Source: Gammaproteobacteria bacterium
GTDB lineage: Bacteria > Pseudomonadota > Gammaproteobacteria > UBA6429 > Thiohalophilaceae
Length of the DNA stretch: 64,000 bases
Direction of reading: 5' to 3'
NCBI GenBank assembly: GCA_016194635.1
Contig: JACQBC010000037.1
Coordinates: forward strand, 124,001-188,000
Position numbers and translations under genes: made by a program
Shown: in pieces, positions 37,989 through 48,200 of the stretch
Layout: each line of letters opens with the position of its first letter
How positions within the stretch are numbered: position 1 is the stretch's first letter
The notes under the pieces: model-generated
Database searches by the model: none
Told to the model about the DNA's origin: nothing
What the model saw: the letters and a program-made list of their open reading frames with translations, nothing else

Positions 37989-38378
37989 ATGAACAAAAAA
38001 ATCCAATTACTAATGAGTCACATGGAAAGGATACCCTCCCATCAAGACCGTCAGCCGCAGGGATACGGCTGTCGAGTCTACAGGGAGGTATTGACGGTGT
38101 GTCTTGGTGGGAGGGTATCCTTTCCATGTGACTCAGTAATATATGCACCCAGCGATACGGGTGCGGTACAACCTGGACGAGGATTGTTGTGTGGCATGGT
38201 TATACTACTGTTGGCGGGATCAGGTTGTACTTCAGAACGCGCCTATGACTCCGGCCAAGCCTACCAGCGCAACGAATGCAACAAGATCCTCGACAACAAT
38301 GAACACGAACGCTGTCTAAACAAAATCAACACAAGTTATGACGATTATAAGCACCAAACCGAGGAGATCAAACAATAG
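37989..38378 (+). CDS. Small lipoprotein whose signal peptide is interrupted by foldback element C
   Basis: The frame begins MNKKIQLLM after AAGGAGTCGGTA, an ideal basic n-region, but is then taken over by element C (38015-38134), whose translation has no hydrophobic core. The frame stays open and resumes with VILLLAGSGCTSERAYDS, a hydrophobic segment plus lipobox, and a polar 50-residue tail containing CNKILDNNEHERCLNKI and ending KHQTEEIKQ. I infer that the element inserted between n-region and h-region of an ordinary small lipoprotein without shifting the frame. An internal ATG at 38196 could still start a short product but would lack the basic n-region. Function of the lipoprotein unknown. 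Confidence 0.6.
   Translation: MNKKIQLLMSHMERIPSHQDRQPQGYGCRVYREVLTVCLGGRVSFPCDSVIYAPSDTGAVQPGRGLLCGMVILLLAGSGCTSERAYDSGQAYQRNECNKILDNNEHERCLNKINTSYDDYKHQTEEIKQ
38015..38134 (+). repeat. Foldback element, copy C (34-bp arms, 52-nt core)
   Basis: Left arm 38015-38048 and right arm 38101-38134 pair at all 34 positions, with one G-T wobble. The core, 38049-38100, reads CGTCAGCCGC, AGGGATACGG, CTGTCGAGTC, TACAGGGAGG, then TATT. The arms match those of copy B. The flanks ATTACTAAT and AGTAAT extend the symmetry loosely. Confidence 0.9.
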
Positions 38379-39014
38379 TCGTTGAGATTATTCAAGACAA
38401 TCCGCGTAAAAGACCAGAAACCTTTGTCCTGGCATCGAAGTTGTAACAACGATGGAAACCCCCTTGATACAAAAGCCCACGCCGCGCAATGGGGTTCGTG
38501 TTGCATTGCAACGTTATATGCACCTTCTATTTGTGAAGCTTTTAAACGGGTTGAATCGACGAATGACAATTCACCCCTAACATGTAGAAGTCATTAGGCC
38601 CGTAGGCGTTTTGAAATCCTGTTTGATCAGGCTCACGGCCGGTTGGGATCTGAAAAATGCACACCCCGCCCGAGAAAAACACCAGAAACCGTAATAGCGG
38701 AACGGGCTCTGTGGCTAGACGCATCGTTAAAGGCTTCGAGCAGCGTCGGTTATTCTAGCACTGCAGCTTCCTAGCATTTATGAGCTATGATCAATAGCGA
38801 TACCTAAATAGTTATTCTATATTCCTGAGCACCCGTGTTAATAGAGTATCTACCCTGTGCAAATTGCAGAGTTGCGCGGAACAGCTATTTAGTTAAGGAG
38901 TTGCTCGAAGTAAGGGCATGACCGGTACCGCGTGGCAGTGACACAAAACCTACCAAGTTCACGCGCTGACTTCCGCTTAATTCGCGTCGCATGACGCCTC
39001 GATAAGACACAGGC
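38379..39014. other. Gene-free stretch before the PAS kinase
   Basis: No gene, repeat or clear terminator can be supported in these 636 bases. Base composition is lower in G+C than in the kinase gene that follows. Promoters for the kinase presumably lie in the right half. Confidence 0.55.
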
Positions 39015-42000
39015 ATGGATACCACCACCCTACACGATTTTCTTGAAGCCGCCCCCGACGCCATGTTGTTGGTGAACGCGCGCGGTGAGATCGCCCAGGC
39101 CAATGCCCAGGCGCTGCGGTTGTTCGGTTACAGCGCGGCCGAGCTTATCCAACAAAGCATCGATATCTTGGTGCCACAATCGGTGCGTGGTACTCATGCC
39201 GCGCGACGTGAAGCCTATCAGCATGATCCCAAGGCCCGGCCGATGGGCGCCGGCATCGAACTGGTCGGCTGTCGCAAGGACGGCAGCGAGTTCCCGGTGG
39301 AGATCAGTTTGTCGCCGATGCCGTTCGCGGGCGAACCCTTCACCGCCGCGGCGGTGCGCGACATCAGCGAGACGCGACGCGTGCTGCGCGAGTTACGCGA
39401 ATCACAGGAGTACAACCGTGGTCTGATCGAATCCAACATTGACGCGCTGATGACCACCGATCCACTTGGGCTCATCACCGACGTCAATCGTATGATGTGC
39501 GAGATGACCGGCCACCCGCGCGAAGCCTTGATCGGCAGGCCGTTCAACCGGTATTTCACCGATCCGAAACAGGCTGATGCCGGGATTCGCAAAGTGCTTG
39601 CGGAAGATCGTGTGACCAACTACGAATTGACGTTGTGTTCGCGTGATGGTAAGGAAACCATGGTTTCGTACAACGCCACGACTTTTAAAGATGCTAACGG
39701 CCGCTTGAAAGGTGTGTTCGCCGCCGCGCGCGACATCACCGCGCAGAAGTTGCTGGAAGAAGAGTTGCGCCAAACCCAGAACTATACGCGCGGTTTGATC
39801 GAATCCTCGGTGGACGCGCTGGTGACGGTCGATCCCGACATTGTCGTCACTGACGTCAACGAGCAAATGATCAAACTCACCGGCTACACCCGCGAAGAAT
39901 TGATCGGCAGCGCTTTCACCGATTATTTTCCCGAGCCTGAACGCGCGCAAAGCGGCGTCAAAAAAACCCTCGACGAGGGTTTTGTTACCGACTACGTACT
40001 GGTATTACGTGCCAAGAACGGCAAGGAAACCACGGTATCGTTCAATGCCTCGGTGTTTAAGGATACCGAAGGCCAGGTCAAAGGCATCTTTGCCGCGGCG
40101 CGTGATATCACCGACCAGAAGCGCCTGGAAGAACAATTACGCCAAGCGCAGAATTATACCCGCGGCCTGATTGAATCCTCGGTCGACCCGATGATCACCG
40201 TTGATCCCAGCCTCACCATCACCGATGTTAACCAACAGATGGTGCGGCTCACCGAGATCTCCAAGGAGCAGCTGATCGGCAGCCGTTTTGATGGCTATTT
40301 CACCGAACCCGATCGCGCGGCTATCGGGGTGCGTAAGACCCTGAAAGAATCCTACGTCACCAATTACGAGCTCACCCTGCGCACGCCCAGCGGGCGCGAG
40401 GTGTTGGTATCGTTTAATGCCTCGGTCTTCAAGGACACTGAGGGTCTGGTCCGGGGAATTTTTGCGGTGGCGCGCGATGTTACCGCGCAACGCGGTTTGG
40501 AATATGAACTGCGCGAGCAGCAAAACTATTCGCGTGGCCTGATCGAGGCCTCCGTCGATGCGCTCATGACGGTCAACCCCGAAGGGGTGATCACCGACGT
40601 CAACGAACAAACTGTTAAACTCACCGGTTACAACCGCAAGCAATTAACCGGCAGCCCGTTCGCGCAATACTTCACCGACCCGGATCGGGCGCGGCTTGGT
40701 GTGCGTCAGACCTTCGACGCGGGTGCGGTGACCAATTACGAATTGATCTTGCGCAGCCGGGGGGGCGCCGAAACGGTGGTATCGTTCAATGCCTCGGTGT
40801 TTAAGGATACCGCCGGACAAGTCGCGGGTATTCTCGCCGGTGCGCGCGACATCACGCAGCAGAAAAAGATCGAACTGGCGGTACGCGACCAACAGGCCTA
40901 CAACCGTGGTTTGATCGAGTCTAATATCGACGCGCTGATGACCACCGATCCGATCGGTGTCATCACCGATGTCAACCGCCAAATGTGCGCCATCACCGGA
41001 CGCGCCCGCGAGGAGTTGATCGGTACACCGTTCAAAAATTATTTCACCGATCCGCAGCGTGCCGAGGACGGTATCCGCAAGGTGCTGGCTGAAAGCCGGG
41101 TGACCAACTACGAGCTGACGCTGCGCGCCAAGGACGGCAAGGAAACGGTGGTGTCGTATAACGCCACGACCTTCACGAGCGAAGACGGGAAGTTGCGCGG
41201 TGTATTCGCCGCGGCGCGTGATATCACCGCGCAAAAAAACTTGGAAGAACAATTTCGACAGGCACAGAACTACACGCGCGGCCTGATTGAATCCTCGGTC
41301 GATGCCATGCTCACTGTCGATCCCGATCTGACCATTACCGATGTCAATGAACAGATGGTGAAACTCACCGGTTACACCCGCGATCAGTTGGTCGGCAGCG
41401 CGTTCCAAGATTATTTCACCGAGCCCGATCGCGCCAGCAGCGGGGTTAAAAAAACCCTTAACGAGGGTTACGTCACCAACTATGAACTCACGCTACGCTC
41501 GCGCCACCGGCGCGAGATCCTGGTGTCCTTCAACGCTTCGGTGTTCAAGGACACCGAGGGCAAGATCAAAGGCATTTTTGCGGTGGCGCGCGATGTTACC
41601 GAGCAGCGCCGTTTGGAAGAGCAACTGCGCGAACAGCAGAACTATTCACGCGGCCTGATCGAATCCTCGGTCGATGCGCTGGTAACCGTGGACCCGGACA
41701 TCGTCGTTACCGACGTCAACGATCAAATGATCAAACTCACCGGTTACGCGCGCGAAGAGCTGGTCGGCAGTCCGTTCAAGGATTATTTCACTGAGCCGGA
41801 TCGCGCTGCCGCCGGTGTGCGTAAAACCCTGGGCGAAGGTTCGGTGACCAATTACGAGCTGGTGCTCAAATCCAAAAGCGGTAAACGCACGGTGGTGTCA
41901 TTTAACGCCGGTACCTTTCGCGATACCGCCGGGCGTGTTGCAGGTATCCTGGCGGCGGCGCGCGATATCACCGCCCAGAAGCGCCTGGAAGAACAGTTGC

Positions 42001-44774
42001 GTGATCAACAGAGTTATAACCGCAGCCTGATTGAATCCTCGGTCGACGCGTTGATGACGGTTGATCCCAACGGTGTAATCACCGACGTCAACGATCAAAC
42101 CGCCAAGCTGTTCGGCTACAACCGCAAGCAATTGATCGGCAGTCCCTTCAAAGAATATTTTACCGATCCCGAGCGGGCCCAGACTGGCGTGCGCCAGACC
42201 TTCGAGGCGGGTAGCGTGACTAACTATGAATTGGTAGCGCGTGCTAAGACCGGGCGTAAGCTGCCAGTATCATTTAACGCCGCAGTGTTTCGCGACACTG
42301 CCGGGCAAGTGGTCGGCATCCTAGCGGCGGCGCGCGATATCACCGAACAAAAACGCATCGAGTTGCAATTGCGCGAGCAGCAGACCTATACCCGTAGCCT
42401 GATCGAATCCAATATCGATGCGCTCATGACCACCGACCCGCTCGGGATCATTACCGACGTCAACCGCCAGATGTGCGAGGCCACCGGACGCGCGACGGAA
42501 GAACTGATCGGCACACCGTTCAAGCATTATTTCACCGATCCACAGCGTGCCGAGGCCGGGGTGCGCCAAGTGTTGGCCGAAGACAAGGTGACGAACTATG
42601 AACTCACCATCCGCGCCAAGGATGGACGCGAAACCGTGGTGTCCTACAACGCCACCACCTTTCGCGACGCCGACGGCCGCTTGAAGGGCGTGTTCGCCGC
42701 CGCGCGCGACATCACCGAGCAAAAGCGTCTTGAAGGTCAGATCACCCTGCGCAACCAAGAACTCACCGAGGCCACGACCTTTCTCAACAACGTGCTCGAA
42801 TCCTCGACCGAGTATTCGATCATCGCCAAGGACTTGAAAGGGAATATTCTTACCTGGAACGAAGGCGCGCGCCGCAACTACGGTTACAACGCCGAAGAAA
42901 TGGTCGGCAAGGGCAATACTTCGCTGTTGCACACGCCCGAGGACTTGGCCGGCGGGCGGGTCAAGGCGCTGTTTGAACAGGCGCTGGCCTCTGGCAAGGC
43001 CGAAGGTGTATTCGAACGCCGCCGCAAATCCGGCGAACGCTTCACCGCCAGCGTCTCCATGACCCTGCGCCGCGACGCCGGCGGCACGCCCGTTGGTTAC
43101 TTGCTGATTTCCAAAGACATCACCGAGCAAAAGCGCTTGGAAGAACAACTCACACGCAAGAACGAGGAACTGGAAGAACAATATCGGCGCGTGCAAGAGG
43201 CCAATCGTTTGAAGAGTGAGTTCCTCGCCAACATGTCGCACGAGTTACGCACGCCCTTGAACGCTATCATCGGTTTCTCCGAATTGATGCACGACGGCAA
43301 GGTCGGTCCGGTCTCACCCGATCACAAAGAATATCTAGGCGATATCCTCACCAGTTCCAAACATCTGCTGCAATTGATCAACGACGTGTTGGATCTCGCC
43401 AAGGTCGAATCGGGTAAGATGGAATTTCATCCCGAGCCGGTGGAGCTGACCAAGATCATCGGCGAGGTGCGCGACGTGTTGCGCACGCTGATGTCGCGCA
43501 AGCACATCAATGTCGGTATCGAGGTCGACCCCGGACTCGCGAGCATTGTGGCCGATCCCGCCAAGCTCAAGCAGGTACTATATAACTACCTGTCCAACGC
43601 GCTGAAGTTCACCCCCGAGGGTGGCAAGGTGGTGGTGCGCGCGCAAGCTGAAAGTACCGAACACTACCGTATCGAAATCCAAGACAGTGGCATCGGTATT
43701 AAGGCCGAGGACATGCACCGCTTGTTCATCGAATTCCAGCAACTGGATACCAGCATGGCCAAGAAATACCAAGGCACGGGCCTGGGATTGGCGTTGACCA
43801 AGCGCATTGTCGAGGCCCAGGGCGGACAGGTCGGTGTCAGCAGCAAGGTCGGAAAAGGCAGCGTGTTCTACGCGGTGTTGCCGCGTGTCATGCAGGGAGG
43901 CGTTGAGGTTGAGGTCGCAGCGCTGTCGCCAGAACTGCTGCGGGGTGCCGCACGGGTTCTGGTGGTTGAAGACAATCTGCAGGATCGTGTCTGGTTGCAG
44001 CAGGTTTTGCAAACCGAAGGTTATAACGTTGAGACCGTCGGTAATGGTAACGAGGCACTCAATCGCTGTGGTGCCAGCCGTTATGATGCCATCATGCTCG
44101 ACATCCTCTTACCCGATATCACTGGCTGGGAGGTATTGAAGGGCATGCGTGCGCACGGACCCAATCAAAAAACCCCGGTGATCGTGACCTCGGTCACCAG
44201 TGATGCCCATGTTGGTCAGGCTTTCACGATCCACGGTTTTCTGATGAAGCCGGTGGATCGCGACGAGTTATTGCAAACACTGGAGGAGGCGAAGATTACC
44301 GTCGGTGGCCCGGGTCGCGTGCTGGTGGTGGACGACGATCCGCATGCGTTAAAGATCATGGAAAAATCCTTGCAAGATCTAGGCTATCATCCCTTGATCG
44401 CGTCCGAGGCTCGAAACGGTTTGATTCTGGCACACCAGGACCCCCCCGACGCGGTGATCCTCGATCTGCTGATGCCCGACGTCGACGGCTTTGAGTTCCT
44501 ACGCCAATTTCGAGGTGTTGCGGGCTGTGCCGACGTGCCGGTGATGATCTGGAGCGTGAAAGACCTAAGCGCGGACGAACGCAAACAATTGCAGAGTGCC
44601 GCGCAGGCGATCATCACCAAGGGCAGTCAGGAAGGGATTACGCCTTTATTAAATGAATTGCGCAAACACCTGTCGCTGCCTCCTACAGCGACCACCGACT
44701 CACCCTCGATCACGGCGGCGAAACCGAACGGCGTGTCTAAACGCGCGACCCGCGGGAGTCGACGTGGCCGATGA
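39015..44774 (+). CDS. Multi-PAS hybrid histidine kinase with eleven PAS domains and two receiver domains
   Basis: A 1919-residue cytoplasmic sensor kinase without transmembrane helices. Order: PAS1 (about 1-125); nine near-repeated PAS units of exactly 124 residues (133-1248); PAS11 (about 1255-1375, more diverged, with NYGYNAEEMVGK); a coiled-coil linker; HisKA with H1409 in NMSHELRTPLN; HATPase with YLSNALKFTPEGG, DSGIGIK and GTGLGLALTK; two receiver domains, phospho-Asp in IMLDILLPD and VILDLLMPD. No cofactor-binding PAS residue can be assigned. The gene overlaps a CheY-like gene by 11 nt and is followed by a c-di-GMP protein, so the three likely form one phosphorelay. Confidence 0.93.
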   Translation: MDTTTLHDFLEAAPDAMLLVNARGEIAQANAQALRLFGYSAAELIQQSIDILVPQSVRGTHAARREAYQHDPKARPMGAGIELVGCRKDGSEFPVEISLSPMPFAGEPFTAAAVRDISETRRVLRELRESQEYNRGLIESNIDALMTTDPLGLITDVNRMMCEMTGHPREALIGRPFNRYFTDPKQADAGIRKVLAEDRVTNYELTLCSRDGKETMVSYNATTFKDANGRLKGVFAAARDITAQKLLEEELRQTQNYTRGLIESSVDALVTVDPDIVVTDVNEQMIKLTGYTREELIGSAFTDYFPEPERAQSGVKKTLDEGFVTDYVLVLRAKNGKETTVSFNASVFKDTEGQVKGIFAAARDITDQKRLEEQLRQAQNYTRGLIESSVDPMITVDPSLTITDVNQQMVRLTEISKEQLIGSRFDGYFTEPDRAAIGVRKTLKESYVTNYELTLRTPSGREVLVSFNASVFKDTEGLVRGIFAVARDVTAQRGLEYELREQQNYSRGLIEASVDALMTVNPEGVITDVNEQTVKLTGYNRKQLTGSPFAQYFTDPDRARLGVRQTFDAGAVTNYELILRSRGGAETVVSFNASVFKDTAGQVAGILAGARDITQQKKIELAVRDQQAYNRGLIESNIDALMTTDPIGVITDVNRQMCAITGRAREELIGTPFKNYFTDPQRAEDGIRKVLAESRVTNYELTLRAKDGKETVVSYNATTFTSEDGKLRGVFAAARDITAQKNLEEQFRQAQNYTRGLIESSVDAMLTVDPDLTITDVNEQMVKLTGYTRDQLVGSAFQDYFTEPDRASSGVKKTLNEGYVTNYELTLRSRHRREILVSFNASVFKDTEGKIKGIFAVARDVTEQRRLEEQLREQQNYSRGLIESSVDALVTVDPDIVVTDVNDQMIKLTGYAREELVGSPFKDYFTEPDRAAAGVRKTLGEGSVTNYELVLKSKSGKRTVVSFNAGTFRDTAGRVAGILAAARDITAQKRLEEQLRDQQSYNRSLIESSVDALMTVDPNGVITDVNDQTAKLFGYNRKQLIGSPFKEYFTDPERAQTGVRQTFEAGSVTNYELVARAKTGRKLPVSFNAAVFRDTAGQVVGILAAARDITEQKRIELQLREQQTYTRSLIESNIDALMTTDPLGIITDVNRQMCEATGRATEELIGTPFKHYFTDPQRAEAGVRQVLAEDKVTNYELTIRAKDGRETVVSYNATTFRDADGRLKGVFAAARDITEQKRLEGQITLRNQELTEATTFLNNVLESSTEYSIIAKDLKGNILTWNEGARRNYGYNAEEMVGKGNTSLLHTPEDLAGGRVKALFEQALASGKAEGVFERRRKSGERFTASVSMTLRRDAGGTPVGYLLISKDITEQKRLEEQLTRKNEELEEQYRRVQEANRLKSEFLANMSHELRTPLNAIIGFSELMHDGKVGPVSPDHKEYLGDILTSSKHLLQLINDVLDLAKVESGKMEFHPEPVELTKIIGEVRDVLRTLMSRKHINVGIEVDPGLASIVADPAKLKQVLYNYLSNALKFTPEGGKVVVRAQAESTEHYRIEIQDSGIGIKAEDMHRLFIEFQQLDTSMAKKYQGTGLGLALTKRIVEAQGGQVGVSSKVGKGSVFYAVLPRVMQGGVEVEVAALSPELLRGAARVLVVEDNLQDRVWLQQVLQTEGYNVETVGNGNEALNRCGASRYDAIMLDILLPDITGWEVLKGMRAHGPNQKTPVIVTSVTSDAHVGQAFTIHGFLMKPVDRDELLQTLEEAKITVGGPGRVLVVDDDPHALKIMEKSLQDLGYHPLIASEARNGLILAHQDPPDAVILDLLMPDVDGFEFLRQFRGVAGCADVPVMIWSVKDLSADERKQLQSAAQAIITKGSQEGITPLLNELRKHLSLPPTATTDSPSITAAKPNGVSKRATRGSRRGR
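39411..42758 (+). repeat. Nine tandem 372-bp PAS units inside the kinase gene
   Basis: Each unit begins at a codon for Tyr in 'Y-N/T/S-R-G/S-L-I-E' and the starts are 39411, 39783, 40155, 40527, 40899, 41271, 41643, 42015 and 42387, always 372 bp apart. Units 1, 5 and 9 share 'ESNIDALMTTDP' and 'TDVNRxMC'; units 4 and 8 share 'NRKQL' and 'GVRQTF'. This four-unit pattern suggests duplication of a 1488-bp block. Confidence 0.93.
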
Positions 44775-45156
44775 GGCGGTGTTAATCGTCGATGACAACC
44801 TGACCAATTTAAAATTGGCCAAGGTATTACTCACCTCCGAAGGTTATCGCGTGCGCACCGCCATCGATGCTGAACAGGCGCTGGAAATATTGACCGAGTT
44901 CCAGCCGCGCTTGATCTTGATGGACATTCAACTGCCCGGTATGGACGGCCTCGAATTAACGCGCCTACTCAAGGCCGATCCCAAAACACGCGACATCACC
45001 GTGGTGGCACTGACCGCCTACGCCATGAAAGGCGACGATGAAAAAGCCTTGGCCTCCGGCTGTAGCGGCTATATTTCCAAACCCATCGATACCCGCCGCT
45101 TCGGTGCCGAAGTTGCACGTTATCTGCAGGGGTCCGGCACCGAGGCGAAGGCATGA
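44764..45156 (+). CDS. Single-domain CheY/DivK-like response regulator
   Basis: A 130-residue receiver domain: acidic pocket VLIVDDNLTN, phospho-Asp in LILMDIQLPGMDG, Thr/Ala switch VALTAYAMKGDD and Lys in GYISKPIDTRRF. No output domain. The start is taken as GTG at 44764, which overlaps the kinase stop by 11 nt and has GGGAG upstream; the upstream codons are not receiver-like. Likely target of the multi-PAS kinase. Confidence 0.88.
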   Translation: MADEAVLIVDDNLTNLKLAKVLLTSEGYRVRTAIDAEQALEILTEFQPRLILMDIQLPGMDGLELTRLLKADPKTRDITVVALTAYAMKGDDEKALASGCSGYISKPIDTRRFGAEVARYLQGSGTEAKA

Positions 45157-45200
45157 ACACCACTCACAGCATCTAAGTATTAGTAACACGGAGAAGTGTC

Positions 45201-48200
45201 ATGCCCACGGGAACGATTCAAAAAAACACGGTGACTGATCTTAACCAAGCACTGATTATGGTGGTCGAGGACAATCCCATCACCCGCAAGAGTGTGCGCT
45301 TGGCATTACAGGCCGAAGGTTATCGCGTCACCGAGGCCGAGGACGGCCGCCGTGCGCTCGAACAAATGCACGCTCAGCCCCCCGACCTGGTGTTGCTTGA
45401 TCTGCTGTTGCCGGATATCCACGGGGCCGATCTGGTGCTGCAATTGCGCGCGCTACCTGGGGGTAGCGATATCCCGATCCTCGCGTTTAGCGGTTTCGTC
45501 TCGAAAATGGAAGAGGCACGCGTGGCCGGTGCCGGTTTTACTGATTTTCTCCTCAAGCCGGTCGAACCTTCGCGTTTGGTGCAGACGGTGGCGAGTTTTT
45601 TGGCGTCCCGCAACGGGGCCGACCCGGCCCCAGGTGCGAATCGGCGCTTGTTACTGGTCGATGACGATCCGGTACAACTGAAATTATTGCGTTTGCAATT
45701 CGAACACGCCGGTTTCGACGTACACATAGCGCATCATGGCGCGGAAGCGCTGCTGATGTTGCAAGCCGAACCCCCGGATCTGGTGGTGTCGGATGTGCTA
45801 ATGCCGCACCTGGACGGCTTTGAGTTGTGCCTGGCGCTGCGCCAGGAGCCGCGCCTGCGTAACCTGCCGTTGGTCATGGTCAGCGCGAATTATCTCGAGG
45901 AGGCGGACCAACAGCTCGGCGCGCGTGTCGGTGCCAGCGCCTTTGTGTATCGCGAGCAGGGCTTTGACACCTTGTTGCAGGCGGTCTTGGAGAGTCTTGA
46001 GCGGCCGGTACCGGTGGCCACCGCCAGCGTGCAGCAACTCGAAACCGAGCGGCACGCGCAAATTGTTCGCCAACTTGAACGTCAAGTGAGTCTGCACGCC
46101 GCCTGCGCGCAGCGCAACGTGGTGCAAAGCGCGATCTTGCACGAGCTGGGGTTGATCGCCGAAACCCTGGCTAAGCGCAAAGATCTGGAGTCGGCGTTGG
46201 ATGAGATCCTGGCGTATTGCCTGGACGGCGCGGGCCTATCCAAGGGCGCGCTGTATCTGACCGTGGCCGACGCGCCCCTAACTCTGAGCGCGCAATACGG
46301 CTGCGCTACTATATTAGAGGCAACGCGTGGTTTTTTTGGGATACCGCATATATTTCAGCGGGCGCTACAAACCGGTGATTCACTAATGATCCCCTCGGCC
46401 GATGTATCGGTCACACAGGGAGAGAAGCTGCTCGACCTGGCCCAGGCCAAATCGGCCTTGATCATTCCGGTGCGTTCCGGAGAAGAAGACCTGGCGGTAT
46501 TACTCTTGTTGTCGCTGCATAGTGACCTGCTGGAAAATGACTGGCTGGCCTTTGGGCGCGCATTGGCTTCGCAGATCGGTCAATCGGTAGCACTTTCGCG
46601 TACCTTCTATCGCTTGGCCGAATCGGAGCAACGTTATCGCTCCTTGTTCGAGGCCGCTAACGATGGTATCTGCGTGACCGACGACAACGGTCATGTGTTG
46701 GATGCCAATCCCGCTTGCTGCGCCTTGGCGGGCCATCCGCTCGAGATCTTTCGTGGCATGGATATAAGTCAAGTACTTACTGGCGTGGATCGCCGTCGTT
46801 GGCCGGAAATGTTGCGCGACTATGTGCGCACCGGGGTTGTGGACGGTGAGTTTAGCTACCGAATGCGCAATGGCACCGAGAAAACCGTTGAGGTGCATGG
46901 CTCGCGTGTTGCACCGGGGATGTATTTGAATGTGATACGCGACATCACCGAGCGCAAACGCGCCGAGGTGACCATCCAGCGTCTCGCCTATCACGACACC
47001 CTCACCGCTATGCCCAATCGCGTCGCGTTGTTGGCTCGACTCAAACAGGCGGTGGAGGGTGCCGCGCGTGAACAACAAAACCTGGCCCTGCTGCTGATTA
47101 ATCTGAACAATTTTCGCGATACCAATGACACCTTGGGGCATCACAATGGCGATCAACTGCTGATCCAGGTGGCCGAGCGGTTGCGCCAAGTTTTATGGGA
47201 ATCGGACATGGTGGCGCGCCTCACCGGCGATGAGTTCGCGGCGCTGCTGCCGCGTTTGTCCCAGCAAGCCCATCTTGACCTGGTGGTGCATAAGATCACC
47301 GAGGCCTTGCAGCCGGCGTTTGTAATTGCCGACATCCCACTCGATGTACAAGTGGCCATCGGGGTGGCGCTCTATCCGGCACACGGTCAGGATACAGACA
47401 CCTTATTCCAGCATGCCGACGTGGCCTTGCACGAGGCTAAACGCAATCACCAGAGCTGTGTCGTCTACGACGCCGCCTTCGACCATTTCCAACCGCAGCA
47501 GTTGAGCTTAATGGCCGAGCTGCGCGTGGCGATCGCGCAGAATGCGCTGGCGCTGCATTACCAGCCCAAGGTCCAGCTTAACAACAATCAGCTCATGGGG
47601 GTTGAGGCGCTGGTGCGTTGGTACCACCCCAAGCGCGGCTTGTTACCACCGATGGAATTTATACCGGTGGCGGAAAAAACCGGTTTGATCAGCGATCTAA
47701 CCTGCTGGGTGATTAAAACCGCGCTGCAGCAGGCCAAGCAGTGGCACAAAATGGGACTGGAGATCAAAATCGCGGTCAACATCTCCGCGCGTAACTTGCA
47801 GGATCGCGACTTTGTACCGCAAATCACCGAGATATTATCGCCCACCACGTTCACGGCGGAGCAATTGATTTTCGAGATTACCGAGAGCGCCATCATGCAC
47901 GACCCGACGGGCGCTAAACGCAAGCTGGAAGAACTGCATCAACGCGGTATACGGTTTTCGATCGACGATTTTGGTACCGGGTATTCCTCGTTGAGCTATC
48001 TCAAGGAGCTGCCGGTCAGCCAGCTGAAGATCGACAAATCCTTCGTCATGGATTTTAAGGACCCGCGCAACGCTGCGATCGTCCGTTCGACGATTGAATT
48101 GGCCCACAACCTCGGATTGGAAGTGACCGCCGAGGGCGTGGAAGACGCCGTGACGCTGCAAGCCCTCACGGCCCTGGGTTGCGACGAGGCCCAGGGATAT

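Noticed and set aside
38440-38525. Integron attC-like site (GTAACAACG ... AACGTTATATGC)
   Set aside because: The right core would need GTTRRRY but reads GTTATAT, pairing between the halves is poor, and no integrase or cassette array is present.
40644-41408. Long open frames antisense to the PAS array (254 codons here, 306 codons at 42321-43241)
   Set aside because: They mirror the repeat structure of the kinase on the other strand and show no independent start signal or family resemblance; they follow from its codon bias.
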